NCBI RefSeq assembly: GCF_904846615.1
Contig: NZ_CAJHBK010000001.1
Location: 2,170,001 to 2,234,000, forward strand
Direction of reading: 5' to 3'
Origin: Psychrobacter sp. JCM 18902
GTDB taxonomy: Bacteria; Pseudomonadota; Gammaproteobacteria; Pseudomonadales; Moraxellaceae
DNA length: 64,000 nucleotides
Below, one piece after another: positions 36,883 through 45,663 of the stretch. The number at the start of each line of letters is the position of its first letter. Position 1 is the first letter of the stretch. The notes under the pieces are model-generated. The model saw nothing but the letters and a program-made list of their open reading frames with translations. It ran no database searches and had not been told where the DNA came from. The translations under genes and the position numbers were made by a program.

Positions 36883-37104
36883 ATGGACTCGATTTTACGA
36901 TTTTTATTTTTTTAACCGCTTGCTGCTGTCTATCAGTTACTAAAAATGACGTTACAGCCTGTTTGTCCTTTGTAGGAAAGCGTCACGTGCCCTTTTACTT
37001 GCTGCCAATTTTTTCTATAGTGGGTAGGTCAAATAGAGAGGGTGATCAGAATATTGATGATTCGATGCTCTATCAATAAATACATAAATAACAAGGATAA
37101 TAAG
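36883..37104. other. Region between metQ terminator and aldo/keto reductase
   Basis: About 220 bp with no supported gene or strong promoter. The AAGGA ribosome site for the reductase is at 37093-37097. Confidence 0.4.
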
Positions 37105-37953
37105 ATGCGAGCTAAAACTTATAATATTCGTACTGCTGGACAAGCAAATATTCCTGTACTAGGGCTTGGTACATGGCAATCGACCGGTCAAGATTGTGTT
37201 GATGTCGTCAGTCAAGCGTTGAAAATGGGTTACGAGCACATCGATACCGCTCAAGCTTATGGTAATGAAAAAGAAGTGGGTCAAGGTATCAAAAAATCAG
37301 GGGTATCTCGTGATAAGTTCTTTTTGACCACAAAGATTTTTCCTGATGATATGAAGTTTGAGCCTGAGAAATTGATTGCCGCCGCCAAACGCTCTTTAGC
37401 AGACTTAGATACTGATTATGTTGATTTGCTACTATTGCACTGGCCGGATGACCGTGTTCCTTTATCTGAAACCATTCCTGCCTTGTGCGAACTACAAAAA
37501 CAAGGTTTGACGCGCCATATCGGCGTCTCTAACTTTAATATTGCCAAGATCATTGAAGCTGAGAAATATGCTGATGTGCCGATTGTGGTCAATCAGGTTG
37601 AGTTTCATCCTTTCATCAAGCAAAAAACCTTGCAGACTTTTTTGAATAATCACCACATTCTACTCGAAGCTTATTCACCACTTGCACGCGGTGATGTATT
37701 CGATAATAAGATTATTAAAGAAATCGCTGACAAACATAATGTCACGCCAGCACAGATATCATTGGCTTGGATTCTGGCAGACAAGCATCGTATCGCTATT
37801 CCGAAAACGTCTAACCCTGATCATTTGCAAGGCAACTTAGACGCTATAAAAGTACAATTAAGTGCGGATGATATTGAGAAAATCAGCAGCTTAGCGCGTG
37901 CTGATGGGCGCAAAATCGAGCATCCAGATTACTCGCCTGAATGGGACGACTAA
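37105..37953 (+). CDS. Aldo/keto reductase
   Basis: 282 residues, TIM-barrel NADPH-dependent carbonyl reductase of the AKR5/DkgB-like group. The catalytic tetrad is visible: Asp and Tyr in HIDTAQAYGNE (about 44-54), Lys in FLTTKIF and His in LLLLHWPDD. The C-terminal cofactor site IAIPKTSNPDHLQGNLDA (about 235-250) is typical. It probably reduces small aldehydes or 2,5-diketogluconate-type substrates. The ATG at 37105 lies 7 bp from AAGGA; longer upstream frames lack family sequence. Followed by repeat copy D and the convergent ccmE gene. Confidence 0.9.
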   Translation: MRAKTYNIRTAGQANIPVLGLGTWQSTGQDCVDVVSQALKMGYEHIDTAQAYGNEKEVGQGIKKSGVSRDKFFLTTKIFPDDMKFEPEKLIAAAKRSLADLDTDYVDLLLLHWPDDRVPLSETIPALCELQKQGLTRHIGVSNFNIAKIIEAEKYADVPIVVNQVEFHPFIKQKTLQTFLNNHHILLEAYSPLARGDVFDNKIIKEIADKHNVTPAQISLAWILADKHRIAIPKTSNPDHLQGNLDAIKVQLSADDIEKISSLARADGRKIEHPDYSPEWDD

Positions 37954-37981
37954 GTTCTTGTAAGAAACTATCAAAACTTAT

Positions 37982-38155
37982 TAGGTCGTGTCCTCATTTC
38001 AAAAATGGTGATAAAAATGAGATAAATTGCCGTCAAACAAGGAAAGTAGCGCAAATAATATCGAGATATTGATAAGCTATTTGACTATGTTTGGCAAAAT
38101 TTAGCCGTTTTTAGCCCATTTAGAGGTTAATTGGTTGAACTGAGGGCACGTCCTA
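37982..38155 (+). repeat. Dispersed palindromic repeat copy D
   Basis: 174 bp from TAGGTCGTGTCCTCATTTCA to GGGCACGTCCTA; the ends form a 12-bp imperfect inverted repeat. TA dinucleotides flank the element (TTA before, GTA after), compatible with TA target duplication. The interior contains the palindrome-like AATATCGAGATATTGATA. It lies between the convergent reductase and ccmE genes. Confidence 0.85.
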
Positions 38156-38170
38156 GTACCAAAATTCATG

Positions 38171-38211
38171 TAAAAAAAGAGCCCCTAATAATATATTAGC
38201 GGCTCTTTTAC
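38171..38211 (-). terminator. Terminator after ccmE
   Basis: AAAAAAAGAGCC and GGCTCTTTT, with an inner CTAATA/TATTAG pairing, form a long stem. On the minus strand it ends in a T run just downstream of ccmE. Confidence 0.88.
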
Positions 38212-38233
38212 TACGGTATGGACTATATAACTA

Positions 38234-38731
38234 CTACTGTAAGGTATCCGTCTCATGCACCTTTTCAGCAGGATTATATTGCTCAGAAGGAGGCACTACA
38301 CCGCTACGGTTGTTTTCTTTCATTGATTTGGCCACTTCTGGCGGCATGTAATTTTCATCATGCTTAGCCAATACTTCTCCAGCGACAAAAGTGTCACCCT
38401 GCATCTTACCTGTCGCGACGACACCTGAGTTTTCAGCAAATAAATCTGGCAAAATACCTTGATAAGTCACAGGTACTGTCGATTGAAAGTCCGTAATGGC
38501 AAACTCAACGTTTAGTGGATTGTCTTCTGCGCGCTGGACACTACCCGCAACGACCATACCGCCTGCTCGAATACGCTTATCTTGTGGTGCTTCACCTTGT
38601 GCAATCGCGGTAGCATCAAAGTAGTAATCGGTCTGTTGCCCAATGGCATAAAGAACCAATACCACGGCTATCGCCGCTCCTGCAAGCGTAAACATAACCC
38701 ACATCAGTTTTTTGCGACGAACTGCGTTCAT
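38234..38731 (-). CDS. ccmE: Cytochrome c maturation haem chaperone CcmE
   Basis: 165 residues. CcmE is a membrane-anchored periplasmic chaperone that binds haem covalently and passes it to apocytochrome c. It has one N-terminal TM helix (about 8-30), an OB-fold with [13 protein letters not shown] and [20 protein letters not shown], and the haem-binding motif [11 protein letters not shown] with H124 and Y128. Last visible gene of ccmABCDE; ccmF, ccmG and ccmH are not next to it, because a terminator and then a convergent gene follow. Confidence 0.96.
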   Translation of the reverse strand: MNAVRRKKLMWVMFTLAGAAIAVVLVLYAIGQQTDYYFDATAIAQGEAPQDKRIRAGGMVVAGSVQRAEDNPLNVEFAITDFQSTVPVTYQGILPDLFAENSGVVATGKMQGDTFVAGEVLAKHDENYMPPEVAKSMKENNRSGVVPPSEQYNPAEKVHETDTLQ

Positions 38732-39002
38732 ACCACTACCTCATTGATGAGTCACTGTTTTATAAACTATAGTCAATGCCATACAAATATATAAAACAGA
38801 AAAATTTGAAGAAACTACCATTAGAAAAACGTTCTAAAAATGTCTTTCTAATCGTACTCTTCTAGTGGCTATATGGTAGCATTTTTCGGACAAATCAATA
38901 AGCCCTATAACCTCTGTGGCAGTCACCTCTTTATCAGGTGCTAAGTTACAGATTGAGTGGCTAAAAATTAACGGCTAACGCTAGATAGGACGAACCTACT
39001 AG

Positions 39003-39224
39003 CTAATTAGGCTGCTTGGTGACAGGCATGGTTGTTTTAGCAGTACGCTGTGCTTGCCGCGCTTGCTGAATGGTTAGCTGCTTGATTAAAGCCTGTCGTT
39101 GTCTGCGACTATAAATAACAAAAGCCAGCATCATGCCAACGGTAATTGCCCAGCATGACCAAACAAAAACACCATGCTTACCCATGGCAAGAAACTCAGA
39201 TACGCTATAAAAGTAAGGCTGCAT
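39003..39224 (-). CDS. ccmD: Haem exporter subunit CcmD
   Basis: 73 residues with one TM helix (about 20-38, VFVWSCWAITVGMMLAFVIY) followed by the basic helix SRRQRQALIKQL. It starts with the family pattern FYSVSEFLAMGKHGVFVW. It stabilises the CcmABC-CcmE complex so that haem-loaded CcmE can be released. It lies between ccmC (43 bp upstream) and ccmE, with 271 bp of non-coding DNA before ccmE. Confidence 0.93.
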   Translation of the reverse strand: MQPYFYSVSEFLAMGKHGVFVWSCWAITVGMMLAFVIYSRRQRQALIKQLTIQQARQAQRTAKTTMPVTKQPN

Positions 39225-39267
39225 AATATTTTCCTAGCCGTGATTTTTTTGGCGACAGTCATGACCG

Positions 39268-40056
39268 TCATTTAGCTTGCCCGCGAATGTATTCTTTGAC
39301 CCACGCTTTGCCTTGATCACGATACAAGATAAGGGTATTGGTACGATAAATCGCTAATGTTGCCACTAATAAATAACTACCAATAATCATCAGTAATAAT
39401 GGCATCCACATATCTGCTGACATCTTAGGCGCGGCGGTCAAAGTAAAGGTCGAGCCTTGATGCAAGGTGTTCCACCACTGTACCGAGTACTTGATAATGG
39501 GTAGATTTACTGCGCCAACAATAGACAAAATGGCGGCGGCTTTACCACGATTGGCAGTATGCTCAAACGCGGCAAATAACGCCATCACGCCTGCATACAA
39601 AAAAGCCAAAATGAGCATAGAGGTCAAACGTGCATCCCAAACCCAGTAAGTACCCCAAGTGGGTTTCGCCCAAATAGAGCCCGTGATTAAGCTAATCACA
39701 CAGAGCAAGAATCCTAGCGGAGCAAGCGCCTGTGCCACTAAGCTAGCCGTTTTTATTTTCCAAACTAAAAAAATGACCCCGAGCACCGCTAAGGCAAAAT
39801 AGATGGAAATAGCGATACTGGCAGCGGGTACGTGGATAAAGATAATGCGGTAGCTATTACCCTGCAGATAATCAGGCGGCGCAAAAGCGAGACCCCAGAC
39901 ACTACCGATCAACAGGCAAATACTGGCTAATATGGCCAACCACTTGACCCAAGGCGAAAAAATTCGAAAAAACTGCTTGGTACCCACAGTGGTCAAAAAG
40001 CCTTGCCAGATACGCTGCCACAGGCTAGGAGATGAGACGTTATTCAGGTTGGGCAT
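39268..40056 (-). CDS. ccmC: Haem exporter protein CcmC
   Basis: 262 residues from ATG 40056, six membrane helices. It presents haem to CcmE. The tryptophan-rich WWD-type signature is WAKPTWGTYWVWDARLTS. Histidines flanking it are in IIFIHVPAASIA and in AFEHTANRGKAAA. A GTG at 40146 would give a 292-residue form, but the extra 30 residues are not typical and the ATG version matches the usual family length of about 250; neither start has a strong ribosome site. Confidence 0.93.
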   Translation of the reverse strand: MPNLNNVSSPSLWQRIWQGFLTTVGTKQFFRIFSPWVKWLAILASICLLIGSVWGLAFAPPDYLQGNSYRIIFIHVPAASIAISIYFALAVLGVIFLVWKIKTASLVAQALAPLGFLLCVISLITGSIWAKPTWGTYWVWDARLTSMLILAFLYAGVMALFAAFEHTANRGKAAAILSIVGAVNLPIIKYSVQWWNTLHQGSTFTLTAAPKMSADMWMPLLLMIIGSYLLVATLAIYRTNTLILYRDQGKAWVKEYIRGQAK

Positions 40057-40297
40057 GGGAATAAACCTATTGGCACAGCGTATTGGTTGTAACCGATATA
40101 GCGCATCATGGGCGCGACTACCTGCTAACCTGCTGGCGTTAAACACTGGATAGAATCTACAAGTGATTGTTTGCTTAGTTAACTGACTATTATAGCAAAA
40201 TTGCCAGTTTTCAACATGCTGTTAATACAAAGGTTTTTTATAGCGTTTTTTATTACAAACTCTCAATACAGAGAGTTGTACATAACTTATGTCGTTT

Positions 40298-41035
40298 CTA
40301 ATTCAGCCACGCCATTTTTAACGTCATGGCAATCACCCATGGCATCACCAAAACCGAGATAATACTACCTGCTAATAATAAAGCCAGTATCGGTAAACCA
40401 TTGAGACCAGTGGCAAATAAATCAACCGCTCCTGTGGCAAAAATCAACACTGGCAACTGCATCGGCAAAGCAATCAAAGGCACTAGCACCGCACCATTCT
40501 TTAATGACAGCGTCAAACTACTCGCGACCGCTGACAGCATCAACAACATCGGACTGCCGGTCACAATAGAAGCCATCAATATCCACGCCTCAAACCAACT
40601 AAGCTGAAACAAAGGCACGGCAAGTAAACTAAGCGCTGCCACAATACCACTACTAAAAATCCAATGGATAACCAAACGAATCAACACCCATAAGGGCAAT
40701 GACGCTTTGGCAACGACCAATTGTGCCAGCGTGCCATTATCAAGGGCAGGCTTAAACAAACCATCGACACCCATGACCAGTGATAATAAAGCAGCAATCC
40801 AAACCGCCGATACGCCAAGGCGTTGCAATAGCGCAGGCTCGCTACCCACTGCTAGCGGAAATAAAGTGATAATGACCAAAAACAGTACTAAAGGGTATAA
40901 CCATTGCACGGCGCCTTGCTGTTTGACTTGCCACTCGCGCCGCCATAACTGCATAAAGCTGATACCGCGCACCGCGGCTAAGTCAGCATTTGAGCTTTTA
41001 TTCACTGTTTGTACTGGACCGTCTATTTCTATCAT
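40298..41035 (-). CDS. ccmB: Haem exporter protein CcmB
   Basis: 245 residues with about six membrane helices. CcmB forms the ABC-type module with CcmA whose ATP hydrolysis frees holo-CcmE. Family features: LWRREWQVKQQG at the N-terminus, LSLVMGVDGLFKPALDNGTLAQLV (first residues quoted) and the late MQLPVLIFATGAV. Slightly longer than E. coli CcmB (220). Lies 46 bp after ccmA and 241 bp before the chosen ccmC start. Confidence 0.93.
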   Translation of the reverse strand: MIEIDGPVQTVNKSSNADLAAVRGISFMQLWRREWQVKQQGAVQWLYPLVLFLVIITLFPLAVGSEPALLQRLGVSAVWIAALLSLVMGVDGLFKPALDNGTLAQLVVAKASLPLWVLIRLVIHWIFSSGIVAALSLLAVPLFQLSWFEAWILMASIVTGSPMLLMLSAVASSLTLSLKNGAVLVPLIALPMQLPVLIFATGAVDLFATGLNGLPILALLLAGSIISVLVMPWVIAMTLKMAWLN

Positions 41036-41081
41036 TTATTTGCTCTTCTACGGATGCTTGAGACACTTATACTGAGAGTAT

Positions 41082-41714
41082 TCAAACCATATGATCGGAC
41101 AAATCGAGCACTTGATTGGCAACACCAACGGCCTGATGACTGGTCATTAATATAGCGCCACCTTCATGGGCAAAATCGCGCAATCTGTCTTCCATTCGCG
41201 CTACCATATCGACATCAAGGGCAGTAAAAGGCTCATCGAGTAGCCATAATGGTGTCACCTCAGGGGTCAATAAATATAACCTTGCAAGGGTAATGCGGCG
41301 GGTTTGCCCAGCAGATAAATGGCTTGAGCTAATCGTCTCAAAGCCTTGTAATCCGACCCAAGCCAAGGCGTCATCAATATCAGTAACGCTTGGGCTAATC
41401 CCATATAAATTCAGCAAAAAGGTCAGGTTTTGCGCGACCGTTAGATTTGGATGTATACCTAACTGGTGCGACACATACAAAGGCTGAATAGGTAAACTTG
41501 CTACTCCTTGATAATAAACCTCACCGCTTAACACTGGCAATAACCCAGCCAGCTGCATCAGTAAAGTGGTCTTACCAGTACCATTGGCACCAATTAAATG
41601 GCAAATGCTACCAGCTGCCAGATTGAGTACAACCCCTTCACATAGAGGGATTTCGCCGCGCTGAACGGTCAGCTCATCAAGCGAAAGTAAGGCGGTATTC
41701 AGAGCTGTCATCAA
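41082..41714 (-). CDS. ccmA: Haem exporter ATPase CcmA
   Basis: 210 residues, first gene of the ccm unit. ABC ATPase motifs: Walker A GANGTGKTT, signature-region LSAGQTRRITLARL (an LSAGQ variant typical of CcmA), Walker B LWLLDEPFTALD and switch His in MTSHQ. It pairs with CcmB in cytochrome c maturation at the inner membrane. In this genome the di-haem protein at 5.0-6.7 kb is an obvious client of the pathway. Confidence 0.95.
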   Translation of the reverse strand: MMTALNTALLSLDELTVQRGEIPLCEGVVLNLAAGSICHLIGANGTGKTTLLMQLAGLLPVLSGEVYYQGVASLPIQPLYVSHQLGIHPNLTVAQNLTFLLNLYGISPSVTDIDDALAWVGLQGFETISSSHLSAGQTRRITLARLYLLTPEVTPLWLLDEPFTALDVDMVARMEDRLRDFAHEGGAILMTSHQAVGVANQVLDLSDHMV

Positions 41715-41829
41715 AACCTCTCATTATTTATTAAGCGGCAATCAATATTCATCACAAACACAGATGACGTTCATGGCATAATACTTTATGCTTACCCCAA
41801 CCACACAGTATAACAAATTGTCGATTATT

Positions 41830-42879
41830 ATGACCTCAAAACCTATGCAGACTTCAAAAGATAACCAAAATTTAGATATGCCAGCGCTAACCATAGATGG
41901 CTTAATCGAGGCACAAGTTGCCTTTATGCAGCAATGGCTACGCACACAAGCTGAACCGCTGTCTATGCAGGCATGGCAATGGTTTGCTGCACAGCCATTG
42001 AATAAATATGTCAGTGCCGATGATTTGCAACAGCTGATTAACGACTGGTTACTCAATCAACCGATGACGGATGTGATACGTAAAGATATTCGCGATATCT
42101 TGCATACGATTATTTATCATCCAGTCAATGATAACGTGCCGTTGTCTGAGCTGGTGGATGACACTCAAGTTGAAACCCTTGCCAACTATGTCGGTAGCCA
42201 CGATCAGCAACGCAATATCTTGATTCATACCCTGGTCGGCAACGAGACTTTTGCCGATTTGCTAACCCAAACGCTCTATCATGCCATTAACGACTTTATG
42301 GAAACCACGCTGGATAAAGCAGGCGCTGCTGGTAAACTGATGAAATTTGGGCGCAGCTCTTTTGAAAAGGCGACTAATAGAAATCTTGATGAAAAACTGC
42401 AGGCGTATTTGCATCGTAATATTAAAGATTTAGCACGCCGCGCAGAAGCCAATGCGCAAGAGCATTTATCAAATGACGAAGTCGCACGATTATTAATCAC
42501 TGGTTGGGCGCGAATCAAAGACCAGCCTGTCAGTCATCTACAGACTTATCTGCGTGATGAGCCTGACAACAGCAGTATCGATCATATCGAAGCCAGCATT
42601 CAGCAAAGCTATAACCGCCTGCGCCAGTCACCTTACTTACACAGCCTTGTGGCAGCGAGCATCGATACTTGGTATGGTAATCATCAGTTAGATACCATTG
42701 CGACGGTAGTTTCGAGTCTTCATATTGATGAGCAAGCCATGACTCAATTGAGTACAGCGCTATTACCTGTGGTGCACGATGCCATTGAAAGCGAGTGGTT
42801 GACGGCACATACTCGTGAAATGTTACAAGCGTTTTATGAGCAACCGAATATTAAAAAAGGCTTAGCATTTAATACCTAG
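41830..42879 (+). CDS. Uncharacterised helical protein
   Basis: 349 residues, not recognised with certainty. No signal peptide or membrane helix; composition is mixed and strongly helical, with repeated Gln/Asp/Leu-rich segments (for example QVAFMQQWLRTQAEPL and DLARRAEANAQEHLS). A basic, glycine-containing central part reads LDKAGAAGKLMKFGRSS. It lies divergent from ccmA and 68 bp upstream of the YbjN-like gene, possibly in one transcript. The ATG at 41830 is preferred over an in-frame upstream start at 41788. Confidence 0.6.
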   Translation: MTSKPMQTSKDNQNLDMPALTIDGLIEAQVAFMQQWLRTQAEPLSMQAWQWFAAQPLNKYVSADDLQQLINDWLLNQPMTDVIRKDIRDILHTIIYHPVNDNVPLSELVDDTQVETLANYVGSHDQQRNILIHTLVGNETFADLLTQTLYHAINDFMETTLDKAGAAGKLMKFGRSSFEKATNRNLDEKLQAYLHRNIKDLARRAEANAQEHLSNDEVARLLITGWARIKDQPVSHLQTYLRDEPDNSSIDHIEASIQQSYNRLRQSPYLHSLVAASIDTWYGNHQLDTIATVVSSLHIDEQAMTQLSTALLPVVHDAIESEWLTAHTREMLQAFYEQPNIKKGLAFNT

Positions 42880-42947
42880 TCATTTACTGTCTTAACGTAT
42901 TTATATCAGTTTTCCATATCATTTATTTATTTGACAGCACCATACTT

Positions 42948-43757
42948 ATGAGTCAACGTAATACACTCAGCTTGTGGCAAAAACTCAAACAGTTACTGAC
43001 TGGTTCAGTAGCGCAGGCTGATGAAATTGATATGATACAAACAGAGCCTCATAACATATATAGTAGTGATACATATAGTAGTGATACAGATGATGAGGAT
43101 ACTAGTGACGCTCATGATGATACCAAAATCGATTCTGAATCTGATGTCAAAAATAATAGCGAACACTCAGAAACTGACGCCTTTAACTCGAGTGCCAGTC
43201 AACACGAAACTAGCGACACGCCCATTATCGATTTTCTGAAACAGTACTTTAATGATAAGCAATGGCACTATACTCACTATCGACCCAAAAGCAGTGGCAA
43301 CAAAAACAATGACCGTCAACAATCGCATCACTTATCGCTTAGAATGCGCAATAAAAGTCTCGATTGCGGCTATTTGTTTCGCGTGCAAGAAAACAATAAG
43401 CTATTAGCAGTCTATGGAATTTTGCCATTTTTAATACCAGAGAGTCACCAAAGCGCGGCGATGCTACTGATTACTCAAATAAATTATGACTTGCTAATCG
43501 GCAATCTAGAAATGGATGTCAATGATGGCGAGATACGCTACAAACACGCTATCGATGTCGAAGCGGTAGGCATCGGTAATGATGTTATCGAGCATTTATT
43601 GCAAAGTGTCATCGCGATGACCACGGTCGCGAATGAGATATTTAGTGATTTGATCGATAATCAAAACCCTGCGGAAGACTTACCGACATTACTAACCGAG
43701 CTACGTCAACAATCAGATTCTAGAACCTTTTTTTTGCCAACGCAATTTGTGCAGTAA
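42948..43757 (+). CDS. YbjN-domain protein with acidic N-terminal extension
   Basis: 269 residues. The C-terminal about 170 residues (IIDFLKQYFNDKQWHYTHY, then YLFRVQENNKLLAVYGILPF) resemble the YbjN/type III secretion chaperone-like fold: a helix, a beta sheet and a long final helix. The N-terminal 30-90 are Asp/Ser/Glu-rich and disordered (SSDTDDEDTSDAHDDTK), partly created by a 15-bp duplication. YbjN proteins are thought to affect stress and motility in enterobacteria; no specific role can be read here. Confidence 0.6.
   Translation: MSQRNTLSLWQKLKQLLTGSVAQADEIDMIQTEPHNIYSSDTYSSDTDDEDTSDAHDDTKIDSESDVKNNSEHSETDAFNSSASQHETSDTPIIDFLKQYFNDKQWHYTHYRPKSSGNKNNDRQQSHHLSLRMRNKSLDCGYLFRVQENNKLLAVYGILPFLIPESHQSAAMLLITQINYDLLIGNLEMDVNDGEIRYKHAIDVEAVGIGNDVIEHLLQSVIAMTTVANEIFSDLIDNQNPAEDLPTLLTELRQQSDSRTFFLPTQFVQ
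43059..43088 (+). repeat. 15-bp tandem duplication inside YbjN-like gene
   Basis: TATAGTAGTGATACA occurs twice in direct succession and encodes a repeated Tyr-Ser-Ser-Asp-Thr. Confidence 0.85.
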
Positions 43758-43875
43758 TGAACAGACTACCATAGCTATCTGTAGCTTTTACAATGTCTCA
43801 TCAGCACCTTATTGTTAAAGCGCTTAAATCTATTTATCCTTAATATACTTTTCAAAAAAGACATCCTCTAACACT

Positions 43876-44793
43876 ATGCTAAAAATTGCTTACTCTGATA
43901 TTTTTCGATATTCTGTGCCTGAAAAACACCGCTTTCCCATGCAAAAATACACCATGATTCCCGAGCGGCTATTGGCTGAAGGCACTATCAGTACCGACAA
44001 CTTTTTTGCCCCTGCACGTTTGAGCGAAGATGAAATTTTGACCACGCATACTGCGGACTACTGGTATCAGCTGAAAACCCAAACGCTACCACGAAAGGAA
44101 GCGCGAGCCATTGGCTTTGAAATGACGCCAGAGCTGGTAGAACGTGGACGTTATATTGCTCATGCCACTTATGAATGTGCATTATATGCGCAGCAATATG
44201 GTGCGGCGATGAATGTCGCAGGTGGCACGCATCATGCGTTTGCTGATCATGGCGAAGGGTTTTGCGTGTTTAATGATGTTTGTATCGCGAGTAATTTATT
44301 ATTAAATCGTGGACAGGCGCAAAAGATTTTAGTGGTCGATTTAGACGTCCATCAGGGTAATGGCAATGCCAGTATTATGGCAGGCGAGCCGCGCGTTTTT
44401 GTGTTTAGCATGCATGGCGCAAAGAACTATCCATTTCGAAAGCAAGTATCAGATTTGGATATTGAGCTAGACAATAATACTGGCGATGTGGAATATTTGC
44501 AGTTACTAGAGGCGACATTACCACGTTTGATTAGCGACGTTGCGCCAGATATGATATTTTATCAATCCGCTGTCGATGTACTGGCAACTGATAAATTAGG
44601 AAAGTTAGGGCTGACGATAGAGGGTTGTAAAGCGCGTGATGAATATGTATTACGCCAAGCAAAAGCTGCCAATATTCCTATCGCTATCGTGATGGGTGGT
44701 GGCTATTCAGAAGATATCGACGATGTGGTTGAGGCGCACTGTAATACGTTTCGTTTGACGCAACAGATATTTTTTAATGAAATAACAAAATAA
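43876..44793 (+). CDS. Histone deacetylase family (AcuC-like) zinc hydrolase
   Basis: 305 residues of the histone deacetylase/acetoin-utilisation superfamily. Catalytic features: the tandem His in GGTHHAFADHGEGFCVFND (the HH pair and the later His), zinc ligands in VVDLDVHQGNG (Asp and His) and the late GGGYS. It starts at once with the fold (LKIAYSDIFRYSVPEKH). Bacterial members deacetylate small amines or lysine side chains; the substrate is unknown. Convergent with the following permease gene. Confidence 0.88.
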   Translation: MLKIAYSDIFRYSVPEKHRFPMQKYTMIPERLLAEGTISTDNFFAPARLSEDEILTTHTADYWYQLKTQTLPRKEARAIGFEMTPELVERGRYIAHATYECALYAQQYGAAMNVAGGTHHAFADHGEGFCVFNDVCIASNLLLNRGQAQKILVVDLDVHQGNGNASIMAGEPRVFVFSMHGAKNYPFRKQVSDLDIELDNNTGDVEYLQLLEATLPRLISDVAPDMIFYQSAVDVLATDKLGKLGLTIEGCKARDEYVLRQAKAANIPIAIVMGGGYSEDIDDVVEAHCNTFRLTQQIFFNEITK

Positions 44794-44841
44794 TGCGCGC
44801 ATAAAATAGCATCTAAACAGCCAGCTGCCTCGCAAGCTATC

Positions 44842-45630
44842 TTATAAAAATGCCATAACTCCCTGCCAGCCGACACGAATACCAAGCACGGTAAGTATCA
44901 ATAAAATAAGCTGACGAAAGCGTGCTTGTGGCAAATAGCGACGCAAGCGGATGCCGACTAAAAGCGCAGCAATCGATAGTACACTAAGTAGAATAATCAG
45001 CTGCCATTCACCACTGCTGAGTGCCATAATAGGCTCACGCAATACAATAATTTGGGCGATTTTACCCAAAAAATAGCACATGTTACCGACTTTAGCGATG
45101 GTGTTTTTATCATCGCTGGCAGACAGTAGATACATCATTAATATGGTCGACATGGCGTTGGTCGAGCCACCAATCACCCCTGCACTAAAGCCAACGATGA
45201 TTAACACAGGCTTGGTAGCAGGTAGACGGAGTTGCTTACCAAGCAAGCTGCTTATGACATAAAAACCAATAACCGCTGCCAATAGCAATAAAATATAGGC
45301 GCTATCGACCCATAGTAAGAGCTTCGCGCCTAGAATACTACCAAGTAAGCTGGTCAACGCCAATAACCAATAGCGCCTGCCGTAATAGATAAAATTTTGC
45401 CAGATTGTGCGCCCGCCACCCGCGAGCCAAGTCATGGCATTAAGCAATAATGACGGAAAAATGACCAACACAATAGCATGTGGTAACGGGTAGATACTAG
45501 CAAGCGCAGTGGTCGTCACCAACGTCACACCTAACCCACTAATACCGTGTAGCAACGATGCCAGTGCAAAGATTACCATCAATACCAACGTCTGGGTGCT
45601 ATCACTATCCATCATATTAGCCATAAACAT
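44842..45630 (-). CDS. TSUP-family (TauE/SafE) membrane permease
   Basis: 262 residues with about eight hydrophobic segments, one copy of the TauE/SafE fold in each half. The first half has FALASLLHGISGLGVTLVTT and the second VGFSAGVIGGSTNAMSTILMM (first residues), the paired glycine-rich re-entrant motifs of the family. These permeases export or import sulfite, sulfoacetate or related organic anions. No adjacent sulfur gene points to the substrate. 33 bp from the coaBC stop, so possibly read together with it. Confidence 0.82.
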   Translation of the reverse strand: MFMANMMDSDSTQTLVLMVIFALASLLHGISGLGVTLVTTTALASIYPLPHAIVLVIFPSLLLNAMTWLAGGGRTIWQNFIYYGRRYWLLALTSLLGSILGAKLLLWVDSAYILLLLAAVIGFYVISSLLGKQLRLPATKPVLIIVGFSAGVIGGSTNAMSTILMMYLLSASDDKNTIAKVGNMCYFLGKIAQIIVLREPIMALSSGEWQLIILLSVLSIAALLVGIRLRRYLPQARFRQLILLILTVLGIRVGWQGVMAFL

Positions 45631-45663
45631 TAAGACCTAATATCTGGATTAATAGTGACATAA

